Positions 8,916-17,564 of a stretch of 64,000 nucleotides of DNA are shown here, piece after piece. The DNA is taken from contig NZ_JAKGSG010000033.1 of NCBI RefSeq assembly GCF_021568775.1, positions 30,242-94,241 of the forward strand. Direction: 5' to 3'. The position numbers and the translations under genes are program-made. Numbering within the stretch: position 1 is the stretch's first letter; every line of letters starts with the position of its first letter. The notes beneath the pieces were generated by a model. The model saw nothing but the letters and a program-made list of their open reading frames with translations. It searched no databases and was not told the DNA's origin. This stretch comes from Antribacter soli (lineage in GTDB: Bacteria; Actinomycetota; Actinomycetes; Actinomycetales; Cellulomonadaceae).

Positions 8916-8930
8916 TGAGAACGACTCTCG
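8916..8930 (+). promoter_or_regulatory. Zur-type operator of the ATP-grasp gene
   Basis: TGAGAACGACTCTCG, with arms GAGA/TCTC at the same spacing as the three stronger sites but degenerate inner bases. It ends 18 bases before the ATG at 8949, so it would cover the promoter. It is weaker than the others, so co-regulation is likely but not certain. Confidence 0.65.
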
Positions 8931-8948
8931 TTACCGGTTGGTGACGCC

Positions 8949-10247
8949 ATGGCCACGCTGCTGATGATCGAGAGCTGGCTCCAGTCGACCGGCGTCAAGC
9001 TGCCACCTCTTCTCCGTGGGTCCGGACACCGCTACGTCCTGCTCGCTCGCGACCCGGCCATCTACCGCCTGCCCGGCGGCGGCACGCACCCCGTGCTGGA
9101 GCAGGCGGACGAGGTCGTCGTCGTGGAGACGAACGACGACGACGCCACCGTCGAGGCCGCTCGTGCGGTCGCGTCCCGACGCCGCATCTGCGGTGTGCTG
9201 ACCACGTGCGACTACTACCTGCCTGTCGTCGCCCTCGTCTCCGCTGCCCTGAGCCTGCCCGGAGCCCCGCCCGACGTCCTGCGGGCGGCGACCCGCAAGG
9301 ACCTCGCCCGGCGGGCGTTCGCCCGGGGCGGCGTGCCCGACGCTGCCCACGCCGTCGCCGGCACCTGGCGAGAGGCGCGCAAGGCGGCCTCCGACCTCGG
9401 TTACCCGCTCGTCGCCAAGCCGGTCGACCTGAACTCCGGGACCGCGGTGCGGCGCGTCGTCGACGAGACGAGCCTCGCGGACGCCTTCGCCGTGATCACG
9501 GGGCCGGAGCGGAACTCGCGTGATCAGCCGCTCGAGCGCCTGGTGCTCCTGGAGGCCGTCCTCGACGGCCCGGAGGTGAGCGTCGAGGCCGTCACGCAGG
9601 ACGGCCGGACCCGGGTCCTCGGCATCACGGCCAAGACCGTGACCGAGGTGGCAGCGCCCCGCGGCGCCACCGGGTACATCGAGACCGGCCACCTCTTCCC
9701 GGCACCGCTGGACGACGTCACGCGAACGGCCGTGGAGTCGCACACCGTCGCCGCGCTCGCGGCGCTCGGCTACCGGCACGGCCTGAGTCACACGGAGCTG
9801 CGTCTCACCGCGGCCGGGCCGCGCGTGGTCGAGCTCAACCCGCGGCAAGGCGGCGGGTTCGTCTTCGACCTGGTCCGGCTCGTCACAGGCGTGAGCCCGC
9901 TCGCGCTGCTCGTCGATCTCTCGCTCGGGCGGGACCTGGACGCGACGCTGGACGGTTCGCGCGGGGGCGCCGCAGCCAGTGCCGCCGTCTCCTTCCTCAT
10001 CTCTCAGGCCGACGGCGTGCTCCGCGGCGTCCGGGGGGCGGAGCACCTGGCCCACGATCCCCGGGTCGTCGCCTGGGAGATGCCGCAGCCGGGTCGCGTC
10101 GTGCTGCCCTCCGACAACAACGACCGCCTGGGCCACGTCCTGGTCGCCGACCGGACCGGCCGGCAGGCCAAGGCGTGGGCCGACGAGATCGTCGCCGGCC
10201 TGGTGCTGGACGTGGACCCCATCGGCTCCGACGCCGTGACGGCCTGA
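8949..10247 (+). CDS. ATP-grasp carboxylate-amine ligase-like protein in the zinc island
   Basis: A 432-residue ATP-grasp protein. The N-terminus MATLLMIESWLQSTGVKLPP resembles amino-acid ligases, GYPLVAKPVDLNSGTAV (residues ~151-167) is the lysine-bearing ATP-binding strand, and VVELNPRQGGG (~295-305) carries the Glu/Asn metal ligands. Family members join a carboxylate to an amine through an acyl phosphate; the product here is unknown. It lies between two operons of zinc-independent ribosomal genes, has its own Zur-type box, and converges on rpmJ with a shared terminator. A role in making a small zinc-binding compound or in zinc sparing is an inference from position only. No NRPS, opine dehydrogenase or exporter lies nearby. 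Confidence 0.8.
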   Translation: MATLLMIESWLQSTGVKLPPLLRGSGHRYVLLARDPAIYRLPGGGTHPVLEQADEVVVVETNDDDATVEAARAVASRRRICGVLTTCDYYLPVVALVSAALSLPGAPPDVLRAATRKDLARRAFARGGVPDAAHAVAGTWREARKAASDLGYPLVAKPVDLNSGTAVRRVVDETSLADAFAVITGPERNSRDQPLERLVLLEAVLDGPEVSVEAVTQDGRTRVLGITAKTVTEVAAPRGATGYIETGHLFPAPLDDVTRTAVESHTVAALAALGYRHGLSHTELRLTAAGPRVVELNPRQGGGFVFDLVRLVTGVSPLALLVDLSLGRDLDATLDGSRGGAAASAAVSFLISQADGVLRGVRGAEHLAHDPRVVAWEMPQPGRVVLPSDNNDRLGHVLVADRTGRQAKAWADEIVAGLVLDVDPIGSDAVTA

Positions 10248-10254
10248 CGCGCAG

Positions 10255-10292
10255 GCGAGCAGGGTCCGTCCGGAGGGACGGACCCCGCTCGC
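10255..10292 (+). terminator. Bidirectional terminator between ATP-grasp gene and rpmJ
   Basis: A long hairpin: GCGAGC (10255-10260), bulged a, GGGTCCGTCC (10262-10271), GGAG loop, GGACGGACCC (10276-10285), c, GCTCGC (10287-10292). It lies exactly between convergent genes, so it can end both transcripts. No U-tract, as is usual in such genomes. Confidence 0.75.
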
Positions 10293-10304
10293 CCGCCCGA
10301 GGCG

Positions 10305-10427
10305 TCAGCCCTGCCGCGCCTTCCCGCGCGGGTTCAGCGTGTTGATGACGAAGACCTTCCCGCGGCGGCGGACCACCTTCGCCCCGGGCTTGTTCTTCAG
10401 CGAGCGGAGCGATGCGCGCACCTTCAT
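10305..10427 (-). CDS. rpmJ: 50S ribosomal protein L36, zinc-independent form
   Basis: A 40-residue protein reading [40 protein letters not shown]. This is the B-type L36, lacking the C-C-C-H zinc site of the main form. GGGAGAAG precedes its ATG at 10427, and rpsN ends 16 nt upstream. It is the last gene of the rpmB-rpsN-rpmJ operon and is easy to miss because of its size. Confidence 0.95.
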   Translation of the reverse strand: MKVRASLRSLKNKPGAKVVRRRGKVFVINTLNPRGKARQG

Positions 10428-10443
10428 GAGTCGTCTTCTCCCT

Positions 10444-10749
10444 TCACCAGCTGGACTTCGTGACGCCGGGCAGCTCGCCGCGCAGCGCCAGCTCGCGCAG
10501 CCGGATCCGGGAGAGCCCGAACTTCCTCAGGTGGGCGCGCGGGCGGCCGTCGACGGCGTCGCGGTTGCGCACGCGCGTGGCGCTCGCGTCCCGCGGCTGG
10601 CGGCGCAGCTCCTGTGCCGCGAGGGCCTTCTCTCCGGCCGTGGCGACCGGCGACGCGATGACACGCCTGAGCTCGGCGCGCCGCTCGGCGTACCGGGCGA
10701 CGACGGCACGCCGTCGGGCGTCCGCGACGATCTTGGACGTCTTTGCCAT
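10444..10749 (-). CDS. rpsN: 30S ribosomal protein S14, zinc-independent form
   Basis: A 101-residue S14 of the long type: [53 protein letters not shown] (family signature RNRcxxxGRPrg) and [20 protein letters not shown]. It contains no cysteine, in contrast to the short zinc-binding S14. The start overlaps the rpmB stop (ATGA). Known from streptomycetes and mycobacteria as a Zur-repressed substitute for the zinc form. Confidence 0.96.
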   Translation of the reverse strand: MAKTSKIVADARRRAVVARYAERRAELRRVIASPVATAGEKALAAQELRRQPRDASATRVRNRDAVDGRPRAHLRKFGLSRIRLRELALRGELPGVTKSSW

Positions 10750-10985
10750 CAGACCCTCTCCCCGCGAGCGAGGATCCTGGCCACCACCACGTCGATGCCC
10801 GCGCGGTCGATCGTCTTGATGCCCCGCGCGCTCACGCGGAGCTTCACGTAGCGCCCGAGGCTGGGCACCCAGTACCGCTTGCGCTGGATGTTGGGGTCGA
10901 AGCGCCGCTTCGTCCGCACGTGCGAGTGCGAGATGGAGTGGCCGAAGCCCGGCACGGTCCCGAGCACCTGACACCTGGCTGACAT
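10749..10985 (-). CDS. rpmB: 50S ribosomal protein L28, zinc-independent form
   Basis: A 78-residue L28: [43 protein letters not shown]. Only one cysteine (residue 5) remains of the paired cysteines of the zinc-binding form. The start at 10985 is set by MSARCQ and by AGGTTC upstream. It is first in the rpmB-rpsN-rpmJ operon, 20 bases downstream of the 11006-11020 box. Confidence 0.95.
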   Translation of the reverse strand: MSARCQVLGTVPGFGHSISHSHVRTKRRFDPNIQRKRYWVPSLGRYVKLRVSARGIKTIDRAGIDVVVARILARGERV

Positions 10986-11005
10986 GGGAAAAGAACCTCC
11001 AGTTG

Positions 11006-11020
11006 TGAGAATCGTTCTCA
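11006..11020 (-). promoter_or_regulatory. Zur-type operator of rpmB-rpsN-rpmJ
   Basis: TGAGAATCGTTCTCA, the most regular of the four palindromes (TGAGAA / TTCTCA around TCG). It sits 20 bases upstream of the rpmB ATG, between the divergent ribosomal operon and the CobW-like gene. Confidence 0.88.
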
Positions 11021-11046
11021 TCTACGGGGTAGAGTGAATCATGGAA

Positions 11047-11061
11047 TGAGAACCATTATCA
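11047..11061 (+). promoter_or_regulatory. Zur-type operator of the CobW-like gene
   Basis: TGAGAACCATTATCA, 20 bases upstream of the GTG at 11082. One arm has TTATCA instead of TTCTCA, which is closer to the classical Fur/Zur half-site. With the box at 11006 it gives each divergent transcript its own operator. Confidence 0.85.
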
Positions 11062-11081
11062 ACATTGACACCGGAGGTCCC

Positions 11082-12209
11082 GTGTCCCACTTCCCCCTGA
11101 GCCTCCTCGCCACGACCGACCCCGTCGTGCGGGACAGCACGCTCTTCGGCCTTCTCGTCGACTCCCCCGGCCTGGTCGCCGTGCGCCACGACATCGTGGC
11201 GACCGAGGGCGCGCTGCGCCGCCTCGTCCTGGATGCGACGGGCGTGCTCGAGGACGTCACGATGCCCCTGGAGCACGCGTGCCTGTCGTGCGCGGTGCGG
11301 GAGGACGCCCTGCCGACGCTCGCCCGCCTCACGGACGACGGGCGGTGGACGAGCGCGCTGCTGGCCCTGCCCGTCAGCGCCGAGACCCTCCCGGCCGCAC
11401 GCGCGCTGACGAGCGCGTGCTCACCCGGTGGACAGCTCGAGGGCGCCTACGTGTCCACGGTGGCCGCCGCCGTCGACCTCGGCACGCTGGCGGACGACCT
11501 GCTCGGCGACGACACGCTGGCCGAGCGGGGCCTCGCCCTCACCGACGACGACGAGCGATCGGTCGGCGAGGCGCTCGCCGCCCAGCTCGAGCACGCCGAC
11601 CTCGTCGTCACCGCACAGGGAGGCACCACGCAGGGCGCCGCGCCGACCGGCTCGGGCCTGGTCGATCGCCTCCGGTCGACAGGGTCGCGGCGGGTCGACG
11701 GGCTGCACACCCTCACGCTCACGCACCTCCTCGCCGGCCGGCACGACCGGGCGCTGGGCGAACGGCGGGCGCACCCGCTCGCGGCGCGCTCCGCCGCCGG
11801 GTACCGGCGTGGTGCGGACGACACGAGCTGGACGCTCGAGCTGCGCTCGCCCCTGCCCTTCCACCCCGACCGGCTGCTCGACAGCATCGAGTCCCTCGGC
11901 GCCGGGCGCCTGCGGGCTCGCGGAGTGTTCCACGTGGCGGACCGCCCAGGAACGGCGTGCCTGTGGGACGGCGCCGGCGGTCAGCTCGCCGTCGCCACCC
12001 TCGGCCCGTGGGCCGAGGTGTGCGCCGGCACGACGCCGCAGACTCGCATCGTGATCGCCGGCGCCCACGACGGCGACGGTCTCGACGACCGGCCGCGCCT
12101 GCGCGAAGCCTTCCACACCGCGCTCGCCACGCCCGAGGAGCTGCGGCAACCCCGCCGATGGGCCGCGCAGGAGGACGTGCTGGCGCCCTGGCTGGGGGCG
12201 CGCCGCTGA
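11082..12209 (+). CDS. CobW/COG0523-like protein lacking a recognisable P-loop
   Basis: A 375-residue protein. LEHACLSCAVREDALPTL near residues 65-82 is the counterpart of the CxCC-type metal motif of COG0523 GTPases. The C-terminal part (WTLELRSPLPFHPDRLLDSI..., RARGVFHVADRPGTACLWDGA) matches the CobW C-terminal domain. The N-terminus, where GxxxxGKT would be, reads SLLATTDPVVRDSTLFGLLV, so GTP binding is doubtful. COG0523 proteins in Zur regulons are proposed zinc chaperones. The GTG at 11082 is chosen because GGAGG precedes it by 6 nt; longer starts would run through the operator. Confidence 0.82.
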   Translation: MSHFPLSLLATTDPVVRDSTLFGLLVDSPGLVAVRHDIVATEGALRRLVLDATGVLEDVTMPLEHACLSCAVREDALPTLARLTDDGRWTSALLALPVSAETLPAARALTSACSPGGQLEGAYVSTVAAAVDLGTLADDLLGDDTLAERGLALTDDDERSVGEALAAQLEHADLVVTAQGGTTQGAAPTGSGLVDRLRSTGSRRVDGLHTLTLTHLLAGRHDRALGERRAHPLAARSAAGYRRGADDTSWTLELRSPLPFHPDRLLDSIESLGAGRLRARGVFHVADRPGTACLWDGAGGQLAVATLGPWAEVCAGTTPQTRIVIAGAHDGDGLDDRPRLREAFHTALATPEELRQPRRWAAQEDVLAPWLGARR

Positions 12210-12224
12210 GCCGGCGCCCGCTGG

Positions 12225-13058
12225 CTAGGCCGGGTCCTCCGGGAGCCACGTGAACCACGCCGGCTCCGGGACCTCCTCGAGGCGGCGCACGTCACCGCGG
12301 CGCAGCAGGCCCGCGCCGACGAGGCCCCGGGCCATCATGAGGGCGATGGCGGCCGCGCCCGGGGTGTTGAAGTGCGTGTTGTCGCGACGCCCGTCGTCGG
12401 TGTGGAGGAAGTACCGCGTGGTCTCCTCGGGGCCCAGCTGCTGCCACAGCGCGAGCGTCTCGCGCTGGACGTCGACGAGCGCCACCCCCTCGCTCGCGGC
12501 GAGGGCCCGCATCGCGTCGGGGTACTCGCCGTGGCTCGAGTACGCGTTGCCGTCGGCGTCGAAGCGCCGCCGCTCGGCGGGCGTCGCGAGCACGGGCAGG
12601 GCTCCCCGCTCACGAGCACCGTCCAGGTAGCGCGTCAGGTATTCCTGATAGGTGGACCACGGCTCGGTGTACCGCACCACGTCCGTCGCCTTCTGGTCGT
12701 TGTGCCCGAACTGGACCACGACCACGTCGCCCTCACGGAGCACGGCGAGGATCGCCTCGAGGCGGCCCTCGTCGACGAAGCTCTTCGAGCTCCTGCCGTT
12801 CCGTGCGTGGTTGGCCACGGTGATCCGGTCGGCGAGGTGGTACGGCAGCGCCATCCCCCAGCCGGTCTCGGGCGCCTTCGCCGCACTCTTGGGCGCGGCG
12901 GTGGAGTCTCCCGCGACGAAGATCGTCCGGCGGGGCCACGGGTGCGCCGGCTGGTCGGGCTCGTCGGCGGCAGCTTGTCCGGCGACCGCCGCGGCGAACG
13001 GGACGCTCGCCAGGCCGGCGAGCACGGACCTGCGGGTGATGTGGTGCGAGGTGGTCAT
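12225..13058 (-). CDS. Secreted SGNH esterase, rhamnogalacturonan acetylesterase-like
   Basis: A 277-residue protein. The N-terminal RRSVLAGLASVPFAAAVAGQAAA looks like a Tat-type signal. SGNH blocks are visible: VAGDSTAA (Ser), NHARNGRSSKSF (Gly/Asn region), VQFGHNDQK (Asn) and DNTHFN (Asp/His). This block set is typical of rhamnogalacturonan acetylesterases, which deacetylate pectin hairy regions. The ATG at 13058 gives a proper signal peptide. Two LacI-type operators precede it, suggesting induction by a plant-polymer sugar. No other pectinase is in the window. Confidence 0.85.
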   Translation of the reverse strand: MTTSHHITRRSVLAGLASVPFAAAVAGQAAADEPDQPAHPWPRRTIFVAGDSTAAPKSAAKAPETGWGMALPYHLADRITVANHARNGRSSKSFVDEGRLEAILAVLREGDVVVVQFGHNDQKATDVVRYTEPWSTYQEYLTRYLDGARERGALPVLATPAERRRFDADGNAYSSHGEYPDAMRALAASEGVALVDVQRETLALWQQLGPEETTRYFLHTDDGRRDNTHFNTPGAAAIALMMARGLVGAGLLRRGDVRRLEEVPEPAWFTWLPEDPA

Positions 13059-13080
13059 GGGCGTCGTTGCCTCTCGTCCT

Positions 13081-13127
13081 CGGGAGCGCTCTCGTCCTCG
13101 GTGAGCGTCTGGGAAAGCGCTTGCCAC
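13081..13127 (-). promoter_or_regulatory. Two LacI-family operators before the esterase
   Basis: CGGGAGCGCTCTCG at 13081-13094 and TGGGAAAGCGCTTGCCAC at 13110-13127 are both palindromes centred on GC|GC. They match the general LacI/GalR operator form of cellulose and hemicellulose repressors in actinobacteria (CebR: TGGGAGCGCTCCCA). The regulator is encoded elsewhere. Confidence 0.7.
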
Positions 13128-13181
13128 CCTACCGGGACGACGACGACCGGGCAATGATCCGCCCGCTCACGACAGCGGCTG

Positions 13182-14366
13182 TCAGGGCGCGGCGGACAGC
13201 ACCGGCGCAACGGGGTCCGGGGCCGGCCCGGCCGCCCGCTCCCTCACCGGTCCCGGCACCGCCAGCGCTGCGATCGCCGTCGTGATCGGGATGGCGAGCA
13301 CGAGCCCGATCGAGCCGACGAGCGTGCGCACCACCTCCTCCGCGATCTCCCCCGAGCTGAGCGCAGCGACGGGCGACTGGTCGATGAGCCACACGGCCAG
13401 CAGCAGCGGCAGCGCCGCGCCGACGTACGCGAAGGCGATCGTGTAGACGGTGGAGGCGATGTGGTCGCGCCCGATCCGCATCGCCCGCGCGAACAGCACC
13501 GACCGGGGCGCGTCGGGCGCCACCTCCCGCAGCTCCCACACGGCGGACGCCTGCGTGATCGTCACGTCGTTGAGCACACCCATGCCGGCGAGCACGAGCC
13601 CGCACAGCGCGATGCCTCGCAGGTCGGCGCCGGGCGCGCTCATCGGCAGGTACTGGGCGGCCTCCGACGTCGCACCCGTGAGCTGGGCCGCGCCCGCCGC
13701 CCATGCCCCGATGCCCGCGGTGAGTGCGAGGCCGGCGAGCGTGCCGAGCAGGGCCGCGGACGTCCGGGCACTGAGCCCGTGCGCCAGGTAGAGCGTCACG
13801 AACATGACCAGGGACGCCGTCACCAGCGCGACCGGCAGGGCCGCCTCCCCGGCGAGCAGGGCGGGCAGCGTGAAGCCGAGCAGCACCACGAAGGCGAGGG
13901 CGAGGCCCGCCATCGCCGCGAGGCCGCGCCACCGCGCGACGAGGAGCACCACGAGCGCGTAGGCGCCGGCGAGGAGGCCGAGCGGCAGCTCCCGCTGGAA
14001 GTCCATGAACACGAGCGGGTCGACGGCCTGCGCCACCTCGGACAGGTCGAGCGCGATGATGCGGTCGCCCTCCTCCAGCGGGATCGTCGGCCCGGGCGAC
14101 TGCATCGTCGACGCCTCACCCGACTCCAGCTCCACCGGGATGCTGCCCGTCGCCGGGTCGGCCGGGCCCGTCACGGTCACGTCGACGAACCGGCTGCCCT
14201 CCGCGACCACCGGCACCCTGTCGGGCACGTCGGACGCGTCGGGCCACAGGGCCCAGAGCCCGATCAGCGTCGCGAGCAGGGCCGGGACGAGCGCGGCCGC
14301 GAGTACCGCACGGGTCCGCGGGGCCGACGGGCCCGTCGGCCCCGCATGTGCGTGGGAGTGCGCCAT
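13182..14366 (-). CDS. YibE/F-family membrane protein
   Basis: A 394-residue protein with one N-terminal membrane helix, an extracytoplasmic domain (VDVTVTGPADPATGSIPVELESGE...EEGDRIIALDLSEVAQ, residues ~55-105), and about seven further helices. Conserved YibE/F segments include VFMDFQRELPLGLLAGAYALVVLLVARW and GMGVLNDVTITQASAVWEL. The function of the family is unknown. The ATG at 14366 (MAHSHAHAG, possibly metal-binding His residues) is preferred over the ATG 15 bases upstream. Confidence 0.85.
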   Translation of the reverse strand: MAHSHAHAGPTGPSAPRTRAVLAAALVPALLATLIGLWALWPDASDVPDRVPVVAEGSRFVDVTVTGPADPATGSIPVELESGEASTMQSPGPTIPLEEGDRIIALDLSEVAQAVDPLVFMDFQRELPLGLLAGAYALVVLLVARWRGLAAMAGLALAFVVLLGFTLPALLAGEAALPVALVTASLVMFVTLYLAHGLSARTSAALLGTLAGLALTAGIGAWAAGAAQLTGATSEAAQYLPMSAPGADLRGIALCGLVLAGMGVLNDVTITQASAVWELREVAPDAPRSVLFARAMRIGRDHIASTVYTIAFAYVGAALPLLLAVWLIDQSPVAALSSGEIAEEVVRTLVGSIGLVLAIPITTAIAALAVPGPVRERAAGPAPDPVAPVLSAAP

Positions 14367-14391
14367 GCAGGGCATCCTCACACACGGGAAC

Positions 14392-14435
14392 GACGCCGGT
14401 GGCGCACCTCCACGGGGAGGCGCGCCACCGGCGTC
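14392..14435 (-). terminator. Terminator hairpin after leuS
   Basis: A perfect 14-bp inverted repeat: GACGCCGGTGGCGC (14392-14405) and GCGCCACCGGCGTC (14422-14435), 12 bases past the leuS stop. No U-tract. Confidence 0.65.
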
Positions 14436-14447
14436 GGACGTGCGGCG

Positions 14448-17400
14448 TCAGGCCGGGACGATGTTCACCAGCTTCGGCGCCCGGACGATCACCGTACGGA
14501 CGCCACGCCCGTCCAGCGCCTTGACCACGTTCGGCTCGGCCAGGGCGGTCTCGCGCAGGTCGTCCTCGGAGATCGCCGGGGCGACCTCGAGCCGGGCACG
14601 GACCTTGCCCTGCACCTGGACCACGCAGGTCACGGTGTCCTCGACCAGGTAGGCGGGGTCGGCCACGGGGAACGGCTCGTAGGCCAGCGACCCCTCGTGC
14701 CCCAGCCGCGACCACAGCTCCTCCGCGATGTGCGGCGCGACCGGCGCCGTCATCAGGATCAGCGGCTCGACCACGGCACGCGGCACGCTCGACAGCCCCG
14801 TCAGGTGGTTGTTCAGCGTGATGAGCTTCGCGATGGCCGTGTTCGGGCGCATTCCCTCCATCTCGGTCCGGACGTCCGCGATCGCACGGTGCAGCGCACG
14901 CAGGGTCGTCGTGTCGGGCGCGTCGTCCGTCACGGTCACCTCGCCGGTCTCCTCGGAGACCACGTTGCGCCACAGCCGCTGCAGGAAGCGCTGCGACCCG
15001 ACGACGGCGCGCGTGTCCCACGGGCGCGACAGGTCCAGCGGACCCATCGACATCTCGTAGACGCGGAACGTGTCGGCGCCGTACGCCTCGTACATGTCGT
15101 CCGGCGAGACGACGTTCTTCAGCGACTTGCCGATCTTCCCGTACTCGCGGTTCACGGGCTGCCCACGCCAGGTCCAGCCGGTCTGCTCGTCGCCCTCGAC
15201 CTCGGCTGCGGGGACATACTGCCCGCGCGAGTCGGTGAACGCGTACGCCTGGATGTAGCCCTGGTTGAACAGCCTGCCGAACGGCTCCAGGCTGGTCACG
15301 ACGCCCAGGTCGTACAGGACCTTGTGCCAGAACCGCGCGTACAGCAGGTGCAGCACCGCGTGCTCCACGCCGCCCACATACAGGTCGACGCCGCCGGCGG
15401 GCCCGCTCGTCGGGTTGTGCCGGGGACCCAGCCAGTACTCCTCCAGCGCAGGGTCGACCGCGTGCTCCGTGTCGGCCGGGTCCAGGTAGCGCAGGTAGTA
15501 CCAGCAGGAGCCCGCCCAGTTCGGCATGGTGTTCGTGTCGCGGCGGTACTGCTTCGGGCCGTCGCCCAGGTCGAGCGTGACCTTGACCCAGTCCTCGTTG
15601 CGGCCCAGCGGCGCCTCCGGCTCGGAGCTCGCGTCCTCCGGCTCGAACGTGCGCGGCGCGTAGTCGGGCACGTCCGGCAGGTCGACCGGCAGCATGGCGT
15701 CGGGGATGGCGACCGGGCGGTCGTCCTCGTCCCAGACCACCGGGAACGGCTCGCCCCAGTAGCGCTGGCGGCTGAACAGCCAGTCGCGCAGGCGGTACGT
15801 CGTCGTGCCCTCGCCGACGCCGTTCGACTCCAGCCACGCGATCATCGCGGCCTTGGCCTCGGGCACGGACAGGCCGTCCAGGCTCAGGCGGTCCGACGAC
15901 GAGGCGACCACGGAACCGTCGCCCGTGTAGGCCCCGGTGAAGTCCGCCGGGAGCCCGCCCTCCGGCTCCACCGTGCGGATCACCGGCAGCTCGTACGCCT
16001 CGGCGAATGCGAAGTCGCGCTCGTCGCCGCCGGGCACGGCCATGATGGCGCCGGTGCCGTAACCCATCAGGACGTAGTCGGCGGTGAACACCGGGATGTA
16101 TGCGCCGTTGACCGGGTTCACGGCCAGGTGGCCGGTGAACACACCGGTCTTCTTGCCGGCATCCGCCTGGCGCTCCACGGCCGACTTGGCCGACGACTCC
16201 TTGCGGTAGGCCGCCACCGCCTCGATGGGCGTGGCGTTCCCACCGGTCCAGGTGTTGCGCGTGCCGTCGGGCCACGCCGCGGGCACCTCGTCCAGCAGCG
16301 GGTGCTCCGGGGCCACCACCATGAAGGTCGCCCCGAACAGCGTGTCGGGGCGCGTGGTGAAGACCTCGACCTGCGACCCGGCGCCCGCCGGGTCGGTCGT
16401 CCCGTCTGCGCCGAGCGTGTGGAACCGGACCTTGGCGCCCGTCGAGCGGCCGATCCAGTTGCGCTGCATCGACTTGACCTTCTCGGGCCAGTCGATCAGC
16501 TCCAGGTCGTCGATCAGCCGGTCCGCATAGGCGGTGATGCGCATCTTCCACTGGCGCAGGTTGCGCGTGAACACCGGGAAGTTGCCGCGCTCCGACCGGC
16601 CGTCCGCGGTGACCTCCTCGTTCGCCAGCACGGTGCCCAGACCCGGGCACCAGTTCACCGGCGACGAGTCCACGTAGGCCAGGCGCTGGGCGTCCAGCAC
16701 GTCGCGCTGCTCCTCGCGGGACAGACCGGCCCACACCGCGCCGCCCGCGTTGTCGCCCTCGTGGCCGGGCACGGGGCGCGCGCCGGCGGCCAGCTCCGCC
16801 TCCAGCTCGGCGATGCGGCGGGCCCGGCCGCGGCCGCCGTCGGGCCGCGCGGCCTCGGCGTCGTACCAGGAGTCGAAGATCTGCAGGAAGATCCACTGCG
16901 TCCAGCGCACGTACTCGGGGTCGATCGTCGCGAACGAGCGGCGCTGGTCGTGCGCCAGGCCGGCGCGGCGCAGCTGCCGCTTGTAGGTGACGATGTTGCG
17001 TTCGGTCACCAGGCGCGGGTGCTCGCCCGTCTGTACGGCGTACTGCTCGGCCGGCAGGCCGAACGCGTCGAAGCCCATGGTGTGCAGCACGTTGTCGCCG
17101 CACATGCGGCGGAAACGGCCGACCACGTCCGTGGCGATGAAGCCCAGGGGGTGGCCCACGTGCAGTCCCGCACCCGACGGGTACGGGAACATGTCCATGA
17201 TGAAGTACGGGTCCCCGGTCGCGTCCGCGCCGCCGGGCCCCTTCAGGTCACCGGTCGGGTTGGCGGCGTGGAAGGTGCCCAGCTCCTCCCACCGGTCCTG
17301 CCAGCGCAGCTCGATCTCCTGCGCGAGGGCCGGGGTGTAGCGGAATCGGGGCTCGTCCGGGGCGGACGATGCTGCGGCAGTGCGTTCTGCGGCGTCGGGC

Positions 17401-17468
17401 GTGGTCACCCGGCCGATTCTACCGACCGCCTCCGTGACGGCCTGCTGCGTCGTGGCGTGTGCGCTCAT
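14448..17468 (-). CDS. leuS: Leucyl-tRNA synthetase
   Basis: A 1006-residue class I synthetase that charges tRNA-Leu. Visible are [17 protein letters not shown] (HIGH motif), a large editing insertion between ([21 protein letters not shown]), NGYI-like [10 protein letters not shown], and the KMSKS counterpart GKIGKSLKN. The C-terminal anticodon-binding part ends KLVNIVPA. It is longer than the usual 830-970 residues because of an acidic N-terminal extension of ~35 residues and internal insertions. The ATG at 17468 is preceded by AGGAG. A leader peptide and terminator lie directly upstream. Confidence 0.96.
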   Translation of the reverse strand: MSAHATTQQAVTEAVGRIGRVTTPDAAERTAAASSAPDEPRFRYTPALAQEIELRWQDRWEELGTFHAANPTGDLKGPGGADATGDPYFIMDMFPYPSGAGLHVGHPLGFIATDVVGRFRRMCGDNVLHTMGFDAFGLPAEQYAVQTGEHPRLVTERNIVTYKRQLRRAGLAHDQRRSFATIDPEYVRWTQWIFLQIFDSWYDAEAARPDGGRGRARRIAELEAELAAGARPVPGHEGDNAGGAVWAGLSREEQRDVLDAQRLAYVDSSPVNWCPGLGTVLANEEVTADGRSERGNFPVFTRNLRQWKMRITAYADRLIDDLELIDWPEKVKSMQRNWIGRSTGAKVRFHTLGADGTTDPAGAGSQVEVFTTRPDTLFGATFMVVAPEHPLLDEVPAAWPDGTRNTWTGGNATPIEAVAAYRKESSAKSAVERQADAGKKTGVFTGHLAVNPVNGAYIPVFTADYVLMGYGTGAIMAVPGGDERDFAFAEAYELPVIRTVEPEGGLPADFTGAYTGDGSVVASSSDRLSLDGLSVPEAKAAMIAWLESNGVGEGTTTYRLRDWLFSRQRYWGEPFPVVWDEDDRPVAIPDAMLPVDLPDVPDYAPRTFEPEDASSEPEAPLGRNEDWVKVTLDLGDGPKQYRRDTNTMPNWAGSCWYYLRYLDPADTEHAVDPALEEYWLGPRHNPTSGPAGGVDLYVGGVEHAVLHLLYARFWHKVLYDLGVVTSLEPFGRLFNQGYIQAYAFTDSRGQYVPAAEVEGDEQTGWTWRGQPVNREYGKIGKSLKNVVSPDDMYEAYGADTFRVYEMSMGPLDLSRPWDTRAVVGSQRFLQRLWRNVVSEETGEVTVTDDAPDTTTLRALHRAIADVRTEMEGMRPNTAIAKLITLNNHLTGLSSVPRAVVEPLILMTAPVAPHIAEELWSRLGHEGSLAYEPFPVADPAYLVEDTVTCVVQVQGKVRARLEVAPAISEDDLRETALAEPNVVKALDGRGVRTVIVRAPKLVNIVPA

Positions 17469-17506
17469 GGTGCTGCTCCTGTGCTCTGCGATCGGGATCC
17501 GGGCAC

Positions 17507-17531
17507 GAAAAAGCCCCTCGCAGGGAGGGGC
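17507..17531 (-). terminator. Attenuator terminator in the leuS leader
   Basis: On the minus strand GCCCCTC / GAGGGGC arms (17525-17531 and 17513-17519) with a 5-nt loop are followed by TTTTT (17508-17512). It is a textbook intrinsic terminator located ~40 nt before leuS, on the leuS strand. No same-strand gene lies upstream except the 12-codon leader, so it should act on the leuS transcript. Confidence 0.8.
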
Positions 17532-17564
17532 GGCCGCGCTGGGTGTGCCCGATCGGGGGCGAGG

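Noticed and set aside
11034..11081. Longer CobW-like start at the ATG 11034
   Set aside because: The extension runs through the Zur-type operator, while GGAGG lies directly before the GTG at 11082.
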